Below, one piece after another: positions 35,882-44,860 of a stretch of 64,000 nt of DNA. A program made the translations under genes and the position numbers. The notes under the pieces are model-generated. The model was not told where the DNA came from and made no database searches. It was given only the letters and a program-made list of their open reading frames with translations. Origin of the DNA: CAYSCS01 sp964429695 (lineage in GTDB: Bacteria; Acidobacteriota; Aminicenantia; Aminicenantales; Aminicenantaceae). The number at the start of each line of letters is the position of its first letter. The stretch's first letter is position 1. The stretch spans positions 1-64,000 of the forward strand of contig CAYSCS010000003.1 of the NCBI GenBank assembly GCA_964429695.1, given 5' to 3'.

Positions 35882-36912
35882 TGGTTAATCCTGAGGAACT
35901 TAAAAATGAAGCCAAGAAAGCACTGAAAGAAGGGAAAGTAAAATACATCATCGGATATAGAAAAAAACCAGAAGAATCAATGGCTACCCCAGCCTTCATC
36001 AGGAGAGCCGAAGATTCAGAAATTCTTATTTGGGATCCAACGTGCGTTCACAATCTAGTTCGATTCCTGAGTGATGAGAAGAGGAGAAGAAAGAGAGAAA
36101 AAAACCCTGAACAAAGGCCTGTGGGGATAGTGATAAAAGGCTGCGACAGCCGGGCGATAAACGTGCTTCTCCAGGAGAAATTCATAGCCCGAGAAGATGT
36201 TTACCTCATCGGCATTTCCTGTGAGGACAATGGAGTTATAGATGAGAAAAAATTACGAAAAAAACTAAACGGGAGAAAAGCCAAAAGAGTCGATTTCAAA
36301 GAAGGACAAGAATTAATCATCGAAACTGAGGAAGGCAAAATTTTCCTTCCTGCCAAGGAAATCCTCGCTGAAAGATGTCTTGAATGCAAAGTTAATTTCC
36401 CCATAGTATACGATGTTCTTTTAGGGGATAAAACAAAGCGAAAGCCAGAGAAAGAATTCGCTTCAGTTGAAAAATTCGATTCACTCTCAACCTCCCAAAA
36501 ATGGGATTTCTGGAAGAATCAACTCGAGAAGTGTATCCGCTGCTATGCTTGCCGGTCTGTTTGTCCCATGTGCTACTGCGATGAATGTGTAGTGGACACC
36601 ATAAGCTTTGCCGTGAGCGCGGATACAACGGCAGAGGAAAAGGCAAATAAAATTAAATGGATAGAAAAATCTCCAGTCCTCTCGGAAAACATTGTCTATC
36701 ATATGGTCAGAGCAATCCATCTTGCGGGTCGATGCGTTGACTGCGGAGAGTGCGAAAGAGCATGCCCTGTAAACATCCCCTTGCGTCTTTTGAATAATAA
36801 AATGGAAAAAGAAGCCAAAGAGCTCTTCGGGTATGAAGCAGGTCTTGATTCTCAACAACCATCCCTCGTTGCCTGTTTCAGAGATGAGGACCCGCAAGAT
36901 TTTATCAGGTAA
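35881..36912 (+). CDS. FrhB-like iron-sulfur subunit (Flx module)
   Basis: A 343-residue protein. The N-terminal half resembles the FrhB/FdhB-type family (VGIVIKGCDSRAINVLLQEK, ISCEDNGVIDEKKL, CLECKVNFPIVYDVL). The C-terminal half carries CIRCYACRSVCPMCYCDECV and CVDCGECERACPVNIP, two [4Fe-4S] sites plus additional cysteines. It likely relays electrons between the NAD(P)H-FAD subunit and FlxD/HdrA. Start overlaps the previous stop (TAATG). Exact equivalence to FlxB or FlxC was not resolved. Confidence 0.8.
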   Translation: MVNPEELKNEAKKALKEGKVKYIIGYRKKPEESMATPAFIRRAEDSEILIWDPTCVHNLVRFLSDEKRRRKREKNPEQRPVGIVIKGCDSRAINVLLQEKFIAREDVYLIGISCEDNGVIDEKKLRKKLNGRKAKRVDFKEGQELIIETEEGKIFLPAKEILAERCLECKVNFPIVYDVLLGDKTKRKPEKEFASVEKFDSLSTSQKWDFWKNQLEKCIRCYACRSVCPMCYCDECVVDTISFAVSADTTAEEKANKIKWIEKSPVLSENIVYHMVRAIHLAGRCVDCGECERACPVNIPLRLLNNKMEKEAKELFGYEAGLDSQQPSLVACFRDEDPQDFIR

Positions 36913-36917
36913 GAAAG

Positions 36918-37958
36918 ATGGATAAAGTACTCCACAAAAAGGCGTTACCTAAATGGCTTAAAGAACTTGAATCATACGAAATCTATGCTCCTCAAGAAAA
37001 TGATGACCTCTGGAGCTTTGAGTTAGTCAAGTCCTTTGAATTCTTGGATTCAAATTATTCAAACTGCATCCAGTCCCCAAAAAAAATAATCTTCCCTCAA
37101 ACAGAGACCCTGCTCAAGTTTGAGAGATTAGAAAATGGAAAGCTCGAGGTTGAAGAACAATTACCAGAAGACAGAAAAAAAGTCATCTTTGGAGTAAGAC
37201 CTTGTGACGCAAAAGCACTCACTCTCATGGATAAGGTCTTCACAGGAGATTTCGAAGACCTATATTACACAAAGAGAAGAAACCAGACCACTCTAGTTGG
37301 GCTAGGTTGTAATACTCCCCCCTCTCCACAGTGTTTCTGTGTTTCTGTCGGTGGCTCACCCCATTCGAATGAAGGGCTTGATATTCTGATGACTGACCTT
37401 GAAGATAAATATTACCTTCAATCATTTACCGCTAAAGGCAATGAACTCTTGATCCTGGGAAAGAATATTTTCGAGGAACCGAACCCAGATGAAAAAAGCA
37501 TGCTTAAGCGCATTCATCAGGAAGCAAAGAATAAATTCAAAACTAAGCTCCGTGAAATTGAAAAAATACCGGATAAATTAAAAGGAATGTTTGACTCTTC
37601 CTTCTGGGATGAGGAGGCCATGAGTTGCATCCGTTGCGGAATATGTACATATCTCTGTCCTACCTGCCACTGTTTTGATATAAATGATGAAGTTTACTCT
37701 ACTTCTTCCCTGAGAGGAAAGCGCATCAGAACCTGGGATACATGCCAGTTCCCTGATTTCACTATGCACTCTTCTGGGCATAATCCACGGCCTGACAAGG
37801 CATCCCGGCTAAGACAGAGGATTTTTCATAAGTTCCAGTATTTTGTGGAGAAGTTCAATGCCTACCAATGTACAGGGTGCGGAAGATGCATCTCCAAATG
37901 CCCGGTAGGTATAGACATAACCGAAATTCTGGAAAAGGTGAAAAATTATGGCTCATAA
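36918..37958 (+). CDS. 4Fe-4S subunit of sulfhydrogenase-beta/AsrA type (Flx module)
   Basis: A 346-residue protein with KVIFGVRPCDAKALTLMD and LGCNTPPSPQCFCVSVGG in the first half. CIRCGICTYLCPTCHCFDI and CTGCGRCISKCPVGIDITE in the second half are two [4Fe-4S] sites. The pattern is that of HydB, AsrA and FlxB-like proteins, which pair with an FAD-NAD(P)H subunit of the kind encoded next. It overlaps that gene by 11 bases. Confidence 0.83.
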   Translation: MDKVLHKKALPKWLKELESYEIYAPQENDDLWSFELVKSFEFLDSNYSNCIQSPKKIIFPQTETLLKFERLENGKLEVEEQLPEDRKKVIFGVRPCDAKALTLMDKVFTGDFEDLYYTKRRNQTTLVGLGCNTPPSPQCFCVSVGGSPHSNEGLDILMTDLEDKYYLQSFTAKGNELLILGKNIFEEPNPDEKSMLKRIHQEAKNKFKTKLREIEKIPDKLKGMFDSSFWDEEAMSCIRCGICTYLCPTCHCFDINDEVYSTSSLRGKRIRTWDTCQFPDFTMHSSGHNPRPDKASRLRQRIFHKFQYFVEKFNAYQCTGCGRCISKCPVGIDITEILEKVKNYGS

Positions 37959-38772
37959 CCCATACATTCCGAGGCTGGCAAGAATAATTGAAATTAAAGA
38001 GGAAGTAGGCGGCACAAGACCAATCAAAACCTTCAGAACCAAGTTTCTCAACGAAGATGGCTTCTCCTTCCGATGTGGCCAATGCGCCATGCTTTCTGTC
38101 TTCGGCAAAGGAGAATCAATGATCTCCATTTCATCCAGCCCTCTTGAGAAGGAATTTATTCAGTTCAGTGTCCTGAAAATGGGAAGAGTGACCACGGCGC
38201 TTCATGAGATGGAGGTAGGAGATATCATTGGAATAAGAGGGCCTTATGGGAATGGTTTTCCGATAGAAGAATGGAAGGGGAAAAATCTTATTTTCATCGG
38301 CGGTGGAATCGGACTGGCTCCCATCTGGTCAGTTTTACAAACGGCCCTGGCAAAGAAAGAAGAATATGGAGAGCTGATGCTCATCTACGGAGCCAGAACT
38401 TCCCGAGATTTAGTTTTTAAAAAAGAATTAGAGGAATTAAAAAGAGAGATCAAAGTCCACCTTTCAATCGACGTGGAGGAGCCTGGATGGAAGGAGTATG
38501 TTGGTTTTGTTCCCCTCAACGTGCTTGACAAAAAACCATCGCCAAATAACGCAATTACCGTCACTTGCGGTCCACCAATCATGATTAAATTTGTTATAAA
38601 AAATCTTCAAGCTCTAGGTTTCCAGGACGATCAAATTTATACTACAGTAGAAAATAAGATGAAGTGTGGAATAGGAAAATGTGGACGATGTAATATAGGG
38701 GTTAATTATGTTTGTAAGGATGGCCCTGTCTATTCTTGGGCTGTGCTAAAAAAACTTCCTCAGGAATATTAG
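37948..38772 (+). CDS. FAD/NAD(P)H-binding oxidoreductase subunit (FlxA/HydG-like)
   Basis: A 274-residue ferredoxin-reductase-fold protein. The FAD part has MISISSSPLE and GIRGPYGNGFP. The nucleotide part has IFIGGGIGLAPIWSVLQ and TVTCGPPIMIKFV. A C-terminal [2Fe-2S] set CGIGKCGRCNIG plus YVCKDGPVY closes the protein. This is the NAD(P)H entry or exit point of the Flx-Hdr assembly, by analogy with sulfhydrogenase gamma and FlxA subunits. Confidence 0.87.
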   Translation: MAHNPYIPRLARIIEIKEEVGGTRPIKTFRTKFLNEDGFSFRCGQCAMLSVFGKGESMISISSSPLEKEFIQFSVLKMGRVTTALHEMEVGDIIGIRGPYGNGFPIEEWKGKNLIFIGGGIGLAPIWSVLQTALAKKEEYGELMLIYGARTSRDLVFKKELEELKREIKVHLSIDVEEPGWKEYVGFVPLNVLDKKPSPNNAITVTCGPPIMIKFVIKNLQALGFQDDQIYTTVENKMKCGIGKCGRCNIGVNYVCKDGPVYSWAVLKKLPQEY

Positions 38773-38788
38773 AAGAAAGGAGAAAAAA

Positions 38789-39523
38789 ATGGAAGAAAAG
38801 AAACCTAAGCCAGCTCAAAAACAGAAATACACACCGCTAAAAAATGAAGAAAAAAGAGAATTTGTAACCGTGTTCATCATGGGTAAAGCCTATAAAGTCC
38901 CGGCCGATGCCACAATCATGGGAGCCATCGAATACGCGGGATATCAAATAAAAAGAGGGGCAGGGTGTCGCGAAGGTTTCTGCGGAGCCTGCGCAACTGT
39001 TTTCCGACTTCCCGGAGATTTCAAGATTTATACAGGACTCGCCTGTACCACTCTCGTCAAAGAAGGCATGTGGCTCTCTCAGCTTCCTGCCATCCCTGAC
39101 AGACGCGCCACCTATGACATAAATAAGCTCGTGCCCAGTGTGGTCACCTTCCAGATCCTCTACCCAGAAATTTTTCGCTGCGTCGCCTGTAATACTTGCA
39201 CTAAAGCTTGCCCCCAGAACCTAGAAGTCATGGATTATATCCAAGCTGCAATGAGAGGTGATATCGAAAAAGTGATGGACCTTTCCTTTGACTGTCTCTG
39301 CTGCGGGCTATGCGCCATCCGCTGTCCAGCAGAGATAGTCCAATATAATGTGGGGATTCTCGCTAAAAGGCTTTATGGAAAGTATCTTTCAAAGAAAAGC
39401 CTTCAACTTGAAAAAAGAATAAAAGAAATTCAGAAAGGAATTTATGACAAAGAATATAAAAAATTGATGCTTATGAGCAAAGAAGAGCTTAAAAAATTAT
39501 ATTATGAAAGAGACATTGAATGA
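38789..39523 (+). CDS. frdB: Fumarate reductase/succinate dehydrogenase iron-sulfur subunit
   Basis: A 244-residue protein. The N-terminal plant-ferredoxin-type domain holds CREGFCGACATVF for [2Fe-2S], with a fourth Cys at LACTTLV. Then CVACNTCTKACPQN and CLCCGLCAIRCPAE resemble [4Fe-4S]/[3Fe-4S] sites. There is a Lys-rich helical tail. It has a good ribosome site (AAAGGAG). The linker between the two halves is unusual for respiratory SdhB, and no membrane anchor gene follows; it resembles soluble TfrB-like subunits more. Confidence 0.82.
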   Translation: MEEKKPKPAQKQKYTPLKNEEKREFVTVFIMGKAYKVPADATIMGAIEYAGYQIKRGAGCREGFCGACATVFRLPGDFKIYTGLACTTLVKEGMWLSQLPAIPDRRATYDINKLVPSVVTFQILYPEIFRCVACNTCTKACPQNLEVMDYIQAAMRGDIEKVMDLSFDCLCCGLCAIRCPAEIVQYNVGILAKRLYGKYLSKKSLQLEKRIKEIQKGIYDKEYKKLMLMSKEELKKLYYERDIE

Positions 39524-39566
39524 GGAACGAAGAAGAAAAAAAACTTTTAACTTTAAGGAGTAACAA

Positions 39567-41234
39567 ATGTACCCAGAATACATGAGGCCATCCCTAGAAA
39601 AAGTTGCCCAAACTCGCCCCAAGAGGTTTGAGCTCGAAAAATCAGGAAAACCAGTTTTTCCTCCCATGAAAGCCGAAGAAAGAGAAGAGGTTCTCAAGAA
39701 ATTTCATCCCGATTATAAACCCGATGCCAGGCGAAAGATTCGCATCGGAGTAAATAATGGAGAAGAAATAACCACAGAAGTGGCAGATATGCTGGAATCA
39801 CACTCGAGAATAAAGCCTGAGCTATTTAACCTTACCAATCCTGATTTTGAAACGGATATTCTAATCATTGGAGGAGGCGGCGCAGGATGTGCAGCAGCCA
39901 TAATCGCCATGCAGAACAAGGCAAAATCAATCATCTCCACAAAACTGCGCCTAGGAGATGCGAATTCGATGATGTCACAGGGAGGGATGCAAGCCGCTGT
40001 TACTGAACAGGACTCCCCTACCCGCCATTATCTGGATGCAATGGGAGGTGGCCATTTTGACAACAAACCTGAACTCGTAAGAGCCTTGACAGAGGATGGC
40101 CCTGAAGTTGTTAAATGGCTTGAAGAGCTGGGTGTAATCTGGGATAAATATGAAGATGGCTCTCTCCAGGTCCTCCATGGGGGAGGAACATCCAGAAAAA
40201 GAATGCACTCCTGCCGCGATTATACGGGAGCAATAATCATGCGCACGCTGATGGATGAAGTAAGAAACCACCCTGATATGATTCGCGTCTTGGAATTCAT
40301 GCCCACAGTTGAGCTTATCATGGACAAGAGAGGCAGATGCGCGGGAGGTGTTCTCTATAATCTGGAGACAGAGGAATATTTTACGGTCAAGGCCAAGGCA
40401 GTCATCATCGCTACAGGAGGATACGGAAGGCTTCACATCCGCGGCTTTGACACCACCAACCACTACGGGGCAACTGGAGATGGGCTTGTCATTGCTTACC
40501 GCGCCGGGGCAAAGCTACTCTACATGGACTCAGTTCAATATCATCCTACGGGAGCAGTCTTCCCTGAACAGATTGCCGGTTTTTTAATCACCGAAAAAAT
40601 CAGAGGAGCAGGGGGGCAACCAATAAATAAATTCGGTGAACTTTTTGTCTTCCCTCGGGAACCAAGGGATGTTGAGAGTGCGGCTATCATCAGGGAATGC
40701 GTAGAACGAAAAAACGGAATTGAAACCCCAAGCGGCCGCGTGGGTGTCTGGCTGGATTCCCCCCTAATTGAAATGATTCAAGGCGAGGGATACATAAATA
40801 AACAATTCCCGGCTATGCATCGCCAATTCATTCGCTATGGGATTGATATAACTAAAGAGCCGATGCTCATCTATCCCTCCCTCCATTACCAGAATGGGGG
40901 AATCGAGATTAATGAAAGATGCGAAACCAACATTCCCGGTCTCTACGTTGCTGGAGAAGCCTCAGGAGGAGTCCATGGCCGTAATCGACTGATGGGAAAT
41001 TCGGTTCTTGACTACAATGTGTTTGGAAGAAGAGCGGGTAAATATGCAGCAGAATACATAAAATCAGTCAAGATAGGAACCTTGACCCTTGAGCATGTAA
41101 ATGCGTATGAACAGGAATTGAAAAAAGCAGGGATTAAAACAGATAGAATCGCACCTGTCCTTCTTCCCTCTTATACGCCCGAGGATGTGAGAAGACGACA
41201 GCTCACGGCTCACTATGAAGGAACGCTGAGATAG
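39567..41234 (+). CDS. frdA: Fumarate reductase/succinate dehydrogenase flavoprotein subunit
   Basis: A 555-residue FAD protein. An N-terminal extension of about 90 residues precedes the FAD motif ILIIGGGGAGCAAAIIAM. MMSQGGMQAAV, HSCRDYTGAIIMRTLMDE, the substrate motif QYHPTGAVFPEQ, RDVESAAII (candidate catalytic Arg) and GEASGGVHGRNRLMGNSV follow. The usual C-terminal helical cap of FrdA seems shortened: the product ends at ARRQLTAHYEG-like sequence about residue 555. With its Fe-S partner and no anchor it is likely a soluble enzyme reducing fumarate or oxidising succinate with electrons from the Hdr/Flx assembly. It ends the operon. Confidence 0.85.
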   Translation: MYPEYMRPSLEKVAQTRPKRFELEKSGKPVFPPMKAEEREEVLKKFHPDYKPDARRKIRIGVNNGEEITTEVADMLESHSRIKPELFNLTNPDFETDILIIGGGGAGCAAAIIAMQNKAKSIISTKLRLGDANSMMSQGGMQAAVTEQDSPTRHYLDAMGGGHFDNKPELVRALTEDGPEVVKWLEELGVIWDKYEDGSLQVLHGGGTSRKRMHSCRDYTGAIIMRTLMDEVRNHPDMIRVLEFMPTVELIMDKRGRCAGGVLYNLETEEYFTVKAKAVIIATGGYGRLHIRGFDTTNHYGATGDGLVIAYRAGAKLLYMDSVQYHPTGAVFPEQIAGFLITEKIRGAGGQPINKFGELFVFPREPRDVESAAIIRECVERKNGIETPSGRVGVWLDSPLIEMIQGEGYINKQFPAMHRQFIRYGIDITKEPMLIYPSLHYQNGGIEINERCETNIPGLYVAGEASGGVHGRNRLMGNSVLDYNVFGRRAGKYAAEYIKSVKIGTLTLEHVNAYEQELKKAGIKTDRIAPVLLPSYTPEDVRRRQLTAHYEGTLR

Positions 41235-41305
41235 GAAGACGAGGTTTCCCCCTCCTCAAAAGGAGACATCCTGAAGAAAACAAAAGAACCTCTTCCTTTG
41301 ACCGT

Positions 41306-41336
41306 GAGGGCCAGAGCCTCTCTCTCTTTTTGACTT
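41306..41336 (+). terminator. Possible weak terminator after the redox operon
   Basis: GAGG (41306-41309) pairs with CCTC (41317-41320), followed by a pyrimidine run ending TTTTT. The stem is short and the T run overlaps the next -35, so this is tentative. A second hairpin, CTCCT/AGGAG at 41252-41265, has no T run. Confidence 0.25.
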
Positions 41337-41358
41337 TTTGGAAAAATTGTTATATCTA
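41330..41358 (+). promoter_or_regulatory. Promoter of second PilZ gene
   Basis: TTGACT (41330-41335), spacer 17, TATCTA (41353-41358); TATATC at 41351 is an alternative -10. The gene starts at 41410 with GGGAGG just upstream. Confidence 0.5.
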
Positions 41359-41409
41359 ATAAAATAGTTTAGTTTACTATTCCCTCTTGTAAAGGGTGGG
41401 AGGCTTTAA

Positions 41410-41841
41410 ATGGAATACAACGGAATCGAAAGAAGGGCATGCATCAGGTTCAAAATACCCGGCTCAACAGTCAGCTATAAAAAAAGTCCTCTCTTAAGCG
41501 ATAAGGAAGAGTACGGAGAAGAATTTTGCCCTATTCTGGATATCAGCCGAGGAGGAGTGAGGTTTTTATCTCAGAAGCCTCTTAAAATTAACACCCAACT
41601 CACTCTCAAGATTTCAGTCCCAGGAGAAACAATACCTCTCAAACAACTGGGAATTGTGCGCTGGTCAACTTACAATCCAGGAAAAAGCTATAAATATCAA
41701 ATTGGGGTCCAGTTCAATCCTTATGGTGAAAAAAAGGAAGAAAATTATCCTGGAAACCTAGTTAAAATCATTGCTTTTGAACAGAAGTTCGCCCTCCCGA
41801 ATCAGTTAGAAACTGACGAATTTGAGACCGATAGCAGTTGA
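41410..41841 (+). CDS. PilZ-domain protein
   Basis: A 143-residue single PilZ domain. IERRACIRFKIPG supplies the Arg-rich binding loop, ILDISRGGVRFLS is the DxSxxG motif, and GIVRWSTYNPGKSYKYQIGVQF is the closing strand. It is predicted to bind c-di-GMP. It stands alone between the redox operon and the convergent glyS. The target is unknown. Confidence 0.85.
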   Translation: MEYNGIERRACIRFKIPGSTVSYKKSPLLSDKEEYGEEFCPILDISRGGVRFLSQKPLKINTQLTLKISVPGETIPLKQLGIVRWSTYNPGKSYKYQIGVQFNPYGEKKEENYPGNLVKIIAFEQKFALPNQLETDEFETDSS

Positions 41842-41882
41842 AATAAGCTAGGTTAAATAAACTTCTTTTTGGTTCAAAAACC

Positions 41883-43946
41883 CTATCCCTCGGGGACGAT
41901 TTGAGAATAATCTGCTATCTTAAAAAAGAGGGATTGAATGCTCTGAAGAAGGGCGAGGCGATTCCTTCTGATTTTCCTGTCTTCTGCCATGACCAGGACC
42001 CCATCAAAAAATTTGTCGATAGAAGGAGATAGATTAAAAATCATCCTCTGGGCCTTGGCAAAATCTCCACTCAAAAGCATGCGATTAACATTTTCTTTGA
42101 TAATGTTGAAACATGTATATAATTCTTTCTCTTCCTTTTCAATCAATAAGTCTGGATTGAGCTTGTAAAGAGGATGATCACGTAAAATGTTAGTAACTCT
42201 TTTAGCGACATGAATAAAAGTAGTAAATTGCTGGCTTTTTCTAAGATTATCCAGAGCCTGAATCCTAAGGTAGGAATCATAGATACTCTCCAGCCCAATA
42301 GCCAAGGAAGCTTTGATCAAATCATACCTAAAACCATTGTTTTCTAACAGGTGATAAAGACGATTTGAAAAAAACTCAAGGCAGGAATTCTTGACTTCAT
42401 CCTTCGGCTGCAGGAGTTTCTCTCCGTAAAGACGGATGGCTCTTTCAATGACCTTTGGGAGTGAAAACCTGAGTTTTTTCTCTATCGCCATCCTGCAGAC
42501 CCCATGAGCACTTCTTCGAAGACCGAAGGGGTCTTTGGAGCCTGTAACCTTCACTCCTATACCTGTGGCACCTACAATCGTATCAACCTTATCAGCCAGA
42601 GAAAGAATTACTCCCGCCAACGAGGAGGGTATCTTATCTTCAGAGCCCAAAGGTTGATAATGTTCGTAGATAGCCTTCCAGACTTGAGCCGAGTACCCTT
42701 GCGCCGCAGCATAGAGCCCTCCTATCTTTCCCTGAAGAAGAGGAAATTCCCTTACCATTTCTGTCAATAAGTCAGCCTTTGCAAGCTCTGTGGCTTCAAG
42801 AAGCTCTTGTTTCAATTCCCTGGCTTCTAATTGGTCAGCAAGATAATAAACAAGTTTTTTCAGCCTTTCAACCTTGTCCTTGTAAGTCCCCAGTCTCTCC
42901 TCGTAGATAATCGAATCCAGGCTCTTTGCTCTTTCCTTTAAAGAAACCTTTAAGTCGTTTTCCCAAAAAAACTTAGCATCCTCGAGCCTCGCCTTAAGGA
43001 CCCTCTCATTCCCCTTGCGGATGAGGCCCTTGGGATCATCTGGCGCATCAGCTACTCCCACAAAATAGGGAAGTTGGCGTTTCCCTTTTACCACCGAAAA
43101 AAGACTCTGACCTTCTCTCATAGCCACACTCAAGACCTCAAGGGGAAGGGAAAGGTACTTTTCAGGGAATTCCCCCATGAAAACGAAGGGCATCTCAACA
43201 TCAAAAACAATTTTGTTTAAAAGGTCCTCGTCGTGGTAAAGCCGGGCTTCTAGTCTTGAAAGCACCTTCTCAACTTGCTCTAAGATAATCTTTCTCCGCT
43301 CTTCTGGGTCTATCACTACCTTATTTTCCTTTAAGAGCGAAATATACTCTTCGCAAGACTTGGGCTTGAGCCTCTGGAAAGAATGAATCTTATGCCCATA
43401 GGTTGAATCAGAAGAAGACAAGCCTTCGCATGAAAACGAAAGATGTTCCCTTCCTAAGATGCAGAATATATTCCGCAAGGGACGAGAAAATTTGAATGAT
43501 ATTTCCCCCCATCTCATCATTTTCGGGAAAGAAAGGGAGAGGATAATTTTAGGAATTAACTCTGCCAAAATCTCTTGTGCTCTTTTCCCTTTTGCAACTT
43601 TTTTAAAACCTAGATATTCCCCTTTTTCTGTTTTTATTATTTCGAGGGAATCCGCGCTTATTCCCTTAGCCTTGGCAAAACCTTCAGCTGCAGGAGAAAG
43701 CCTTCCATCTTGGAGAAAAGCAACAGACTTGGGTGGACCAAGGATTGTTTCTTCCCTGTCCTCCTGGAAGGGAGCAACATCGCCAACTACCACCAGTCTT
43801 CTGCATGTTGCGAAAACCTTGAGAGTGCTTAATCCAAGGTTTGCTTTTTTAAGTTCTTCGGTAAATTTTGTCTTTAACTGAAAAATCGCCTCTTGGAGAT
43901 GAGAGGTAGGCATCTCTTCGCAAATAATTTCGAGCACAAACTCCAT
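41883..43946 (-). CDS. glyS: Glycyl-tRNA synthetase beta subunit
   Basis: A 687-residue subunit of the bacterial alpha2-beta2 glycyl-tRNA synthetase. The start is MEFVLEIICEEMPTSHLQEA; RLVVVGDVAPFQEDREETILGP, MRWGEISFKFSRPLR, HHD-type SLADKVDTIVGATGIG and SKDPFGLRRSAHGVCRMA are family landmarks. The C-terminal anticodon-binding domain is DALD-like. The start overlaps the glyQ stop (TGATG). Confidence 0.94.
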   Translation of the reverse strand: MEFVLEIICEEMPTSHLQEAIFQLKTKFTEELKKANLGLSTLKVFATCRRLVVVGDVAPFQEDREETILGPPKSVAFLQDGRLSPAAEGFAKAKGISADSLEIIKTEKGEYLGFKKVAKGKRAQEILAELIPKIILSLSFPKMMRWGEISFKFSRPLRNIFCILGREHLSFSCEGLSSSDSTYGHKIHSFQRLKPKSCEEYISLLKENKVVIDPEERRKIILEQVEKVLSRLEARLYHDEDLLNKIVFDVEMPFVFMGEFPEKYLSLPLEVLSVAMREGQSLFSVVKGKRQLPYFVGVADAPDDPKGLIRKGNERVLKARLEDAKFFWENDLKVSLKERAKSLDSIIYEERLGTYKDKVERLKKLVYYLADQLEARELKQELLEATELAKADLLTEMVREFPLLQGKIGGLYAAAQGYSAQVWKAIYEHYQPLGSEDKIPSSLAGVILSLADKVDTIVGATGIGVKVTGSKDPFGLRRSAHGVCRMAIEKKLRFSLPKVIERAIRLYGEKLLQPKDEVKNSCLEFFSNRLYHLLENNGFRYDLIKASLAIGLESIYDSYLRIQALDNLRKSQQFTTFIHVAKRVTNILRDHPLYKLNPDLLIEKEEKELYTCFNIIKENVNRMLLSGDFAKAQRMIFNLSPSIDKFFDGVLVMAEDRKIRRNRLALLQSIQSLFFKIADYSQIVPEG

Positions 43947-44794
43947 CAGGAAATATCCCCCTTTGAGGCATATTTTTGAGCTATTTGAGAAACAAGTTTC
44001 CTGATTTCAGCTATCATGTTTACTCTTTCCGTGACACTTATCGCTCCTCTTGCATCCAAGATATTGAATAGATGAGAGCATTTGAGACAGAGGTCATAGG
44101 CGGGAAAGAGGAGGTTTCTATCGATGAGTCTTTGTCCTTCTTTCACATTTTTCAGGAATGAATCTCGAAGCAATCTAACTGAAGCTTGATTGAAATTGTA
44201 CTCTGAAAATTCCCTCTCATCCCCCAATCTCAGCTCTCCATAGCTCACTTCCTCTGACCATTTTAATTCATAGATGTTATCCTTTTCTTCCAAGAACATC
44301 TCCAGCCTCTCCAGTCCATACGTAATCTCTACAGGAACTGGAAAGAGGTCAATTCCTCCCGCCTGTTGAAAATAAGTAAATTGTGTAATCTCTAAGCCGT
44401 CCAGCAAAACTTGCCAGCCTACGCCCCATGCTCCTATCGTAGGCGACTCCCAGTCATCTTCATCAAAACGAATATCATGCTCTTTAAGGTCAATTCCTAG
44501 CCTTGAAAGGCTGGAAAGATAAGTCTGCTGGATATCGGGAGGAGAAGGCTTAATAATTACCTGATATTGGAAATGCTTTTGGACTCTGAGGGGGTTTTCT
44601 CCAAATCTTCCATCTCTGGGCCTTCGGGATGGCTGCGTATAGGCAACCTTCCAGGGCCTCTTATCCAGAACCCTGAAGAATGTGTCTGGAGTCATCGTTC
44701 CTGCACCCACCTCGAGGTCATAACTCTGAGCGAGGTAACAGCCTTGTTCAGCCCAGAATCTATGTAATTCCAAGATTAACTCTTGAAAAGTCAT
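43946..44794 (-). CDS. glyQ: Glycyl-tRNA synthetase alpha subunit
   Basis: A 282-residue catalytic subunit: WAEQGCYLAQSYDLEVGAGT, RPRDGRFGENPLRVQKHFQY, DDWESPTIGAWGVGW and GIDLFPVPVEITYGLERLEM. Class II aminoacylation of tRNA-Gly. It follows gcvPB by 66 bases on the same strand, with the ribosome site GAGAGAAGGG. No T-box element is seen in that spacer. Confidence 0.95.
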   Translation of the reverse strand: MTFQELILELHRFWAEQGCYLAQSYDLEVGAGTMTPDTFFRVLDKRPWKVAYTQPSRRPRDGRFGENPLRVQKHFQYQVIIKPSPPDIQQTYLSSLSRLGIDLKEHDIRFDEDDWESPTIGAWGVGWQVLLDGLEITQFTYFQQAGGIDLFPVPVEITYGLERLEMFLEEKDNIYELKWSEEVSYGELRLGDEREFSEYNFNQASVRLLRDSFLKNVKEGQRLIDRNLLFPAYDLCLKCSHLFNILDARGAISVTERVNMIAEIRKLVSQIAQKYASKGDIS

Positions 44795-44860
44795 CCCTTC
44801 TCTCCCTCACCTTCTCAAAGCCTTTTCTCTAATCTATTTCCCGCAGCAGGGAGGTTAAAT

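Noticed and set aside
39975..40463. 162-residue open frame antisense to frdA
   Set aside because: A shadow of the flavoprotein gene; no motif and no promoter.
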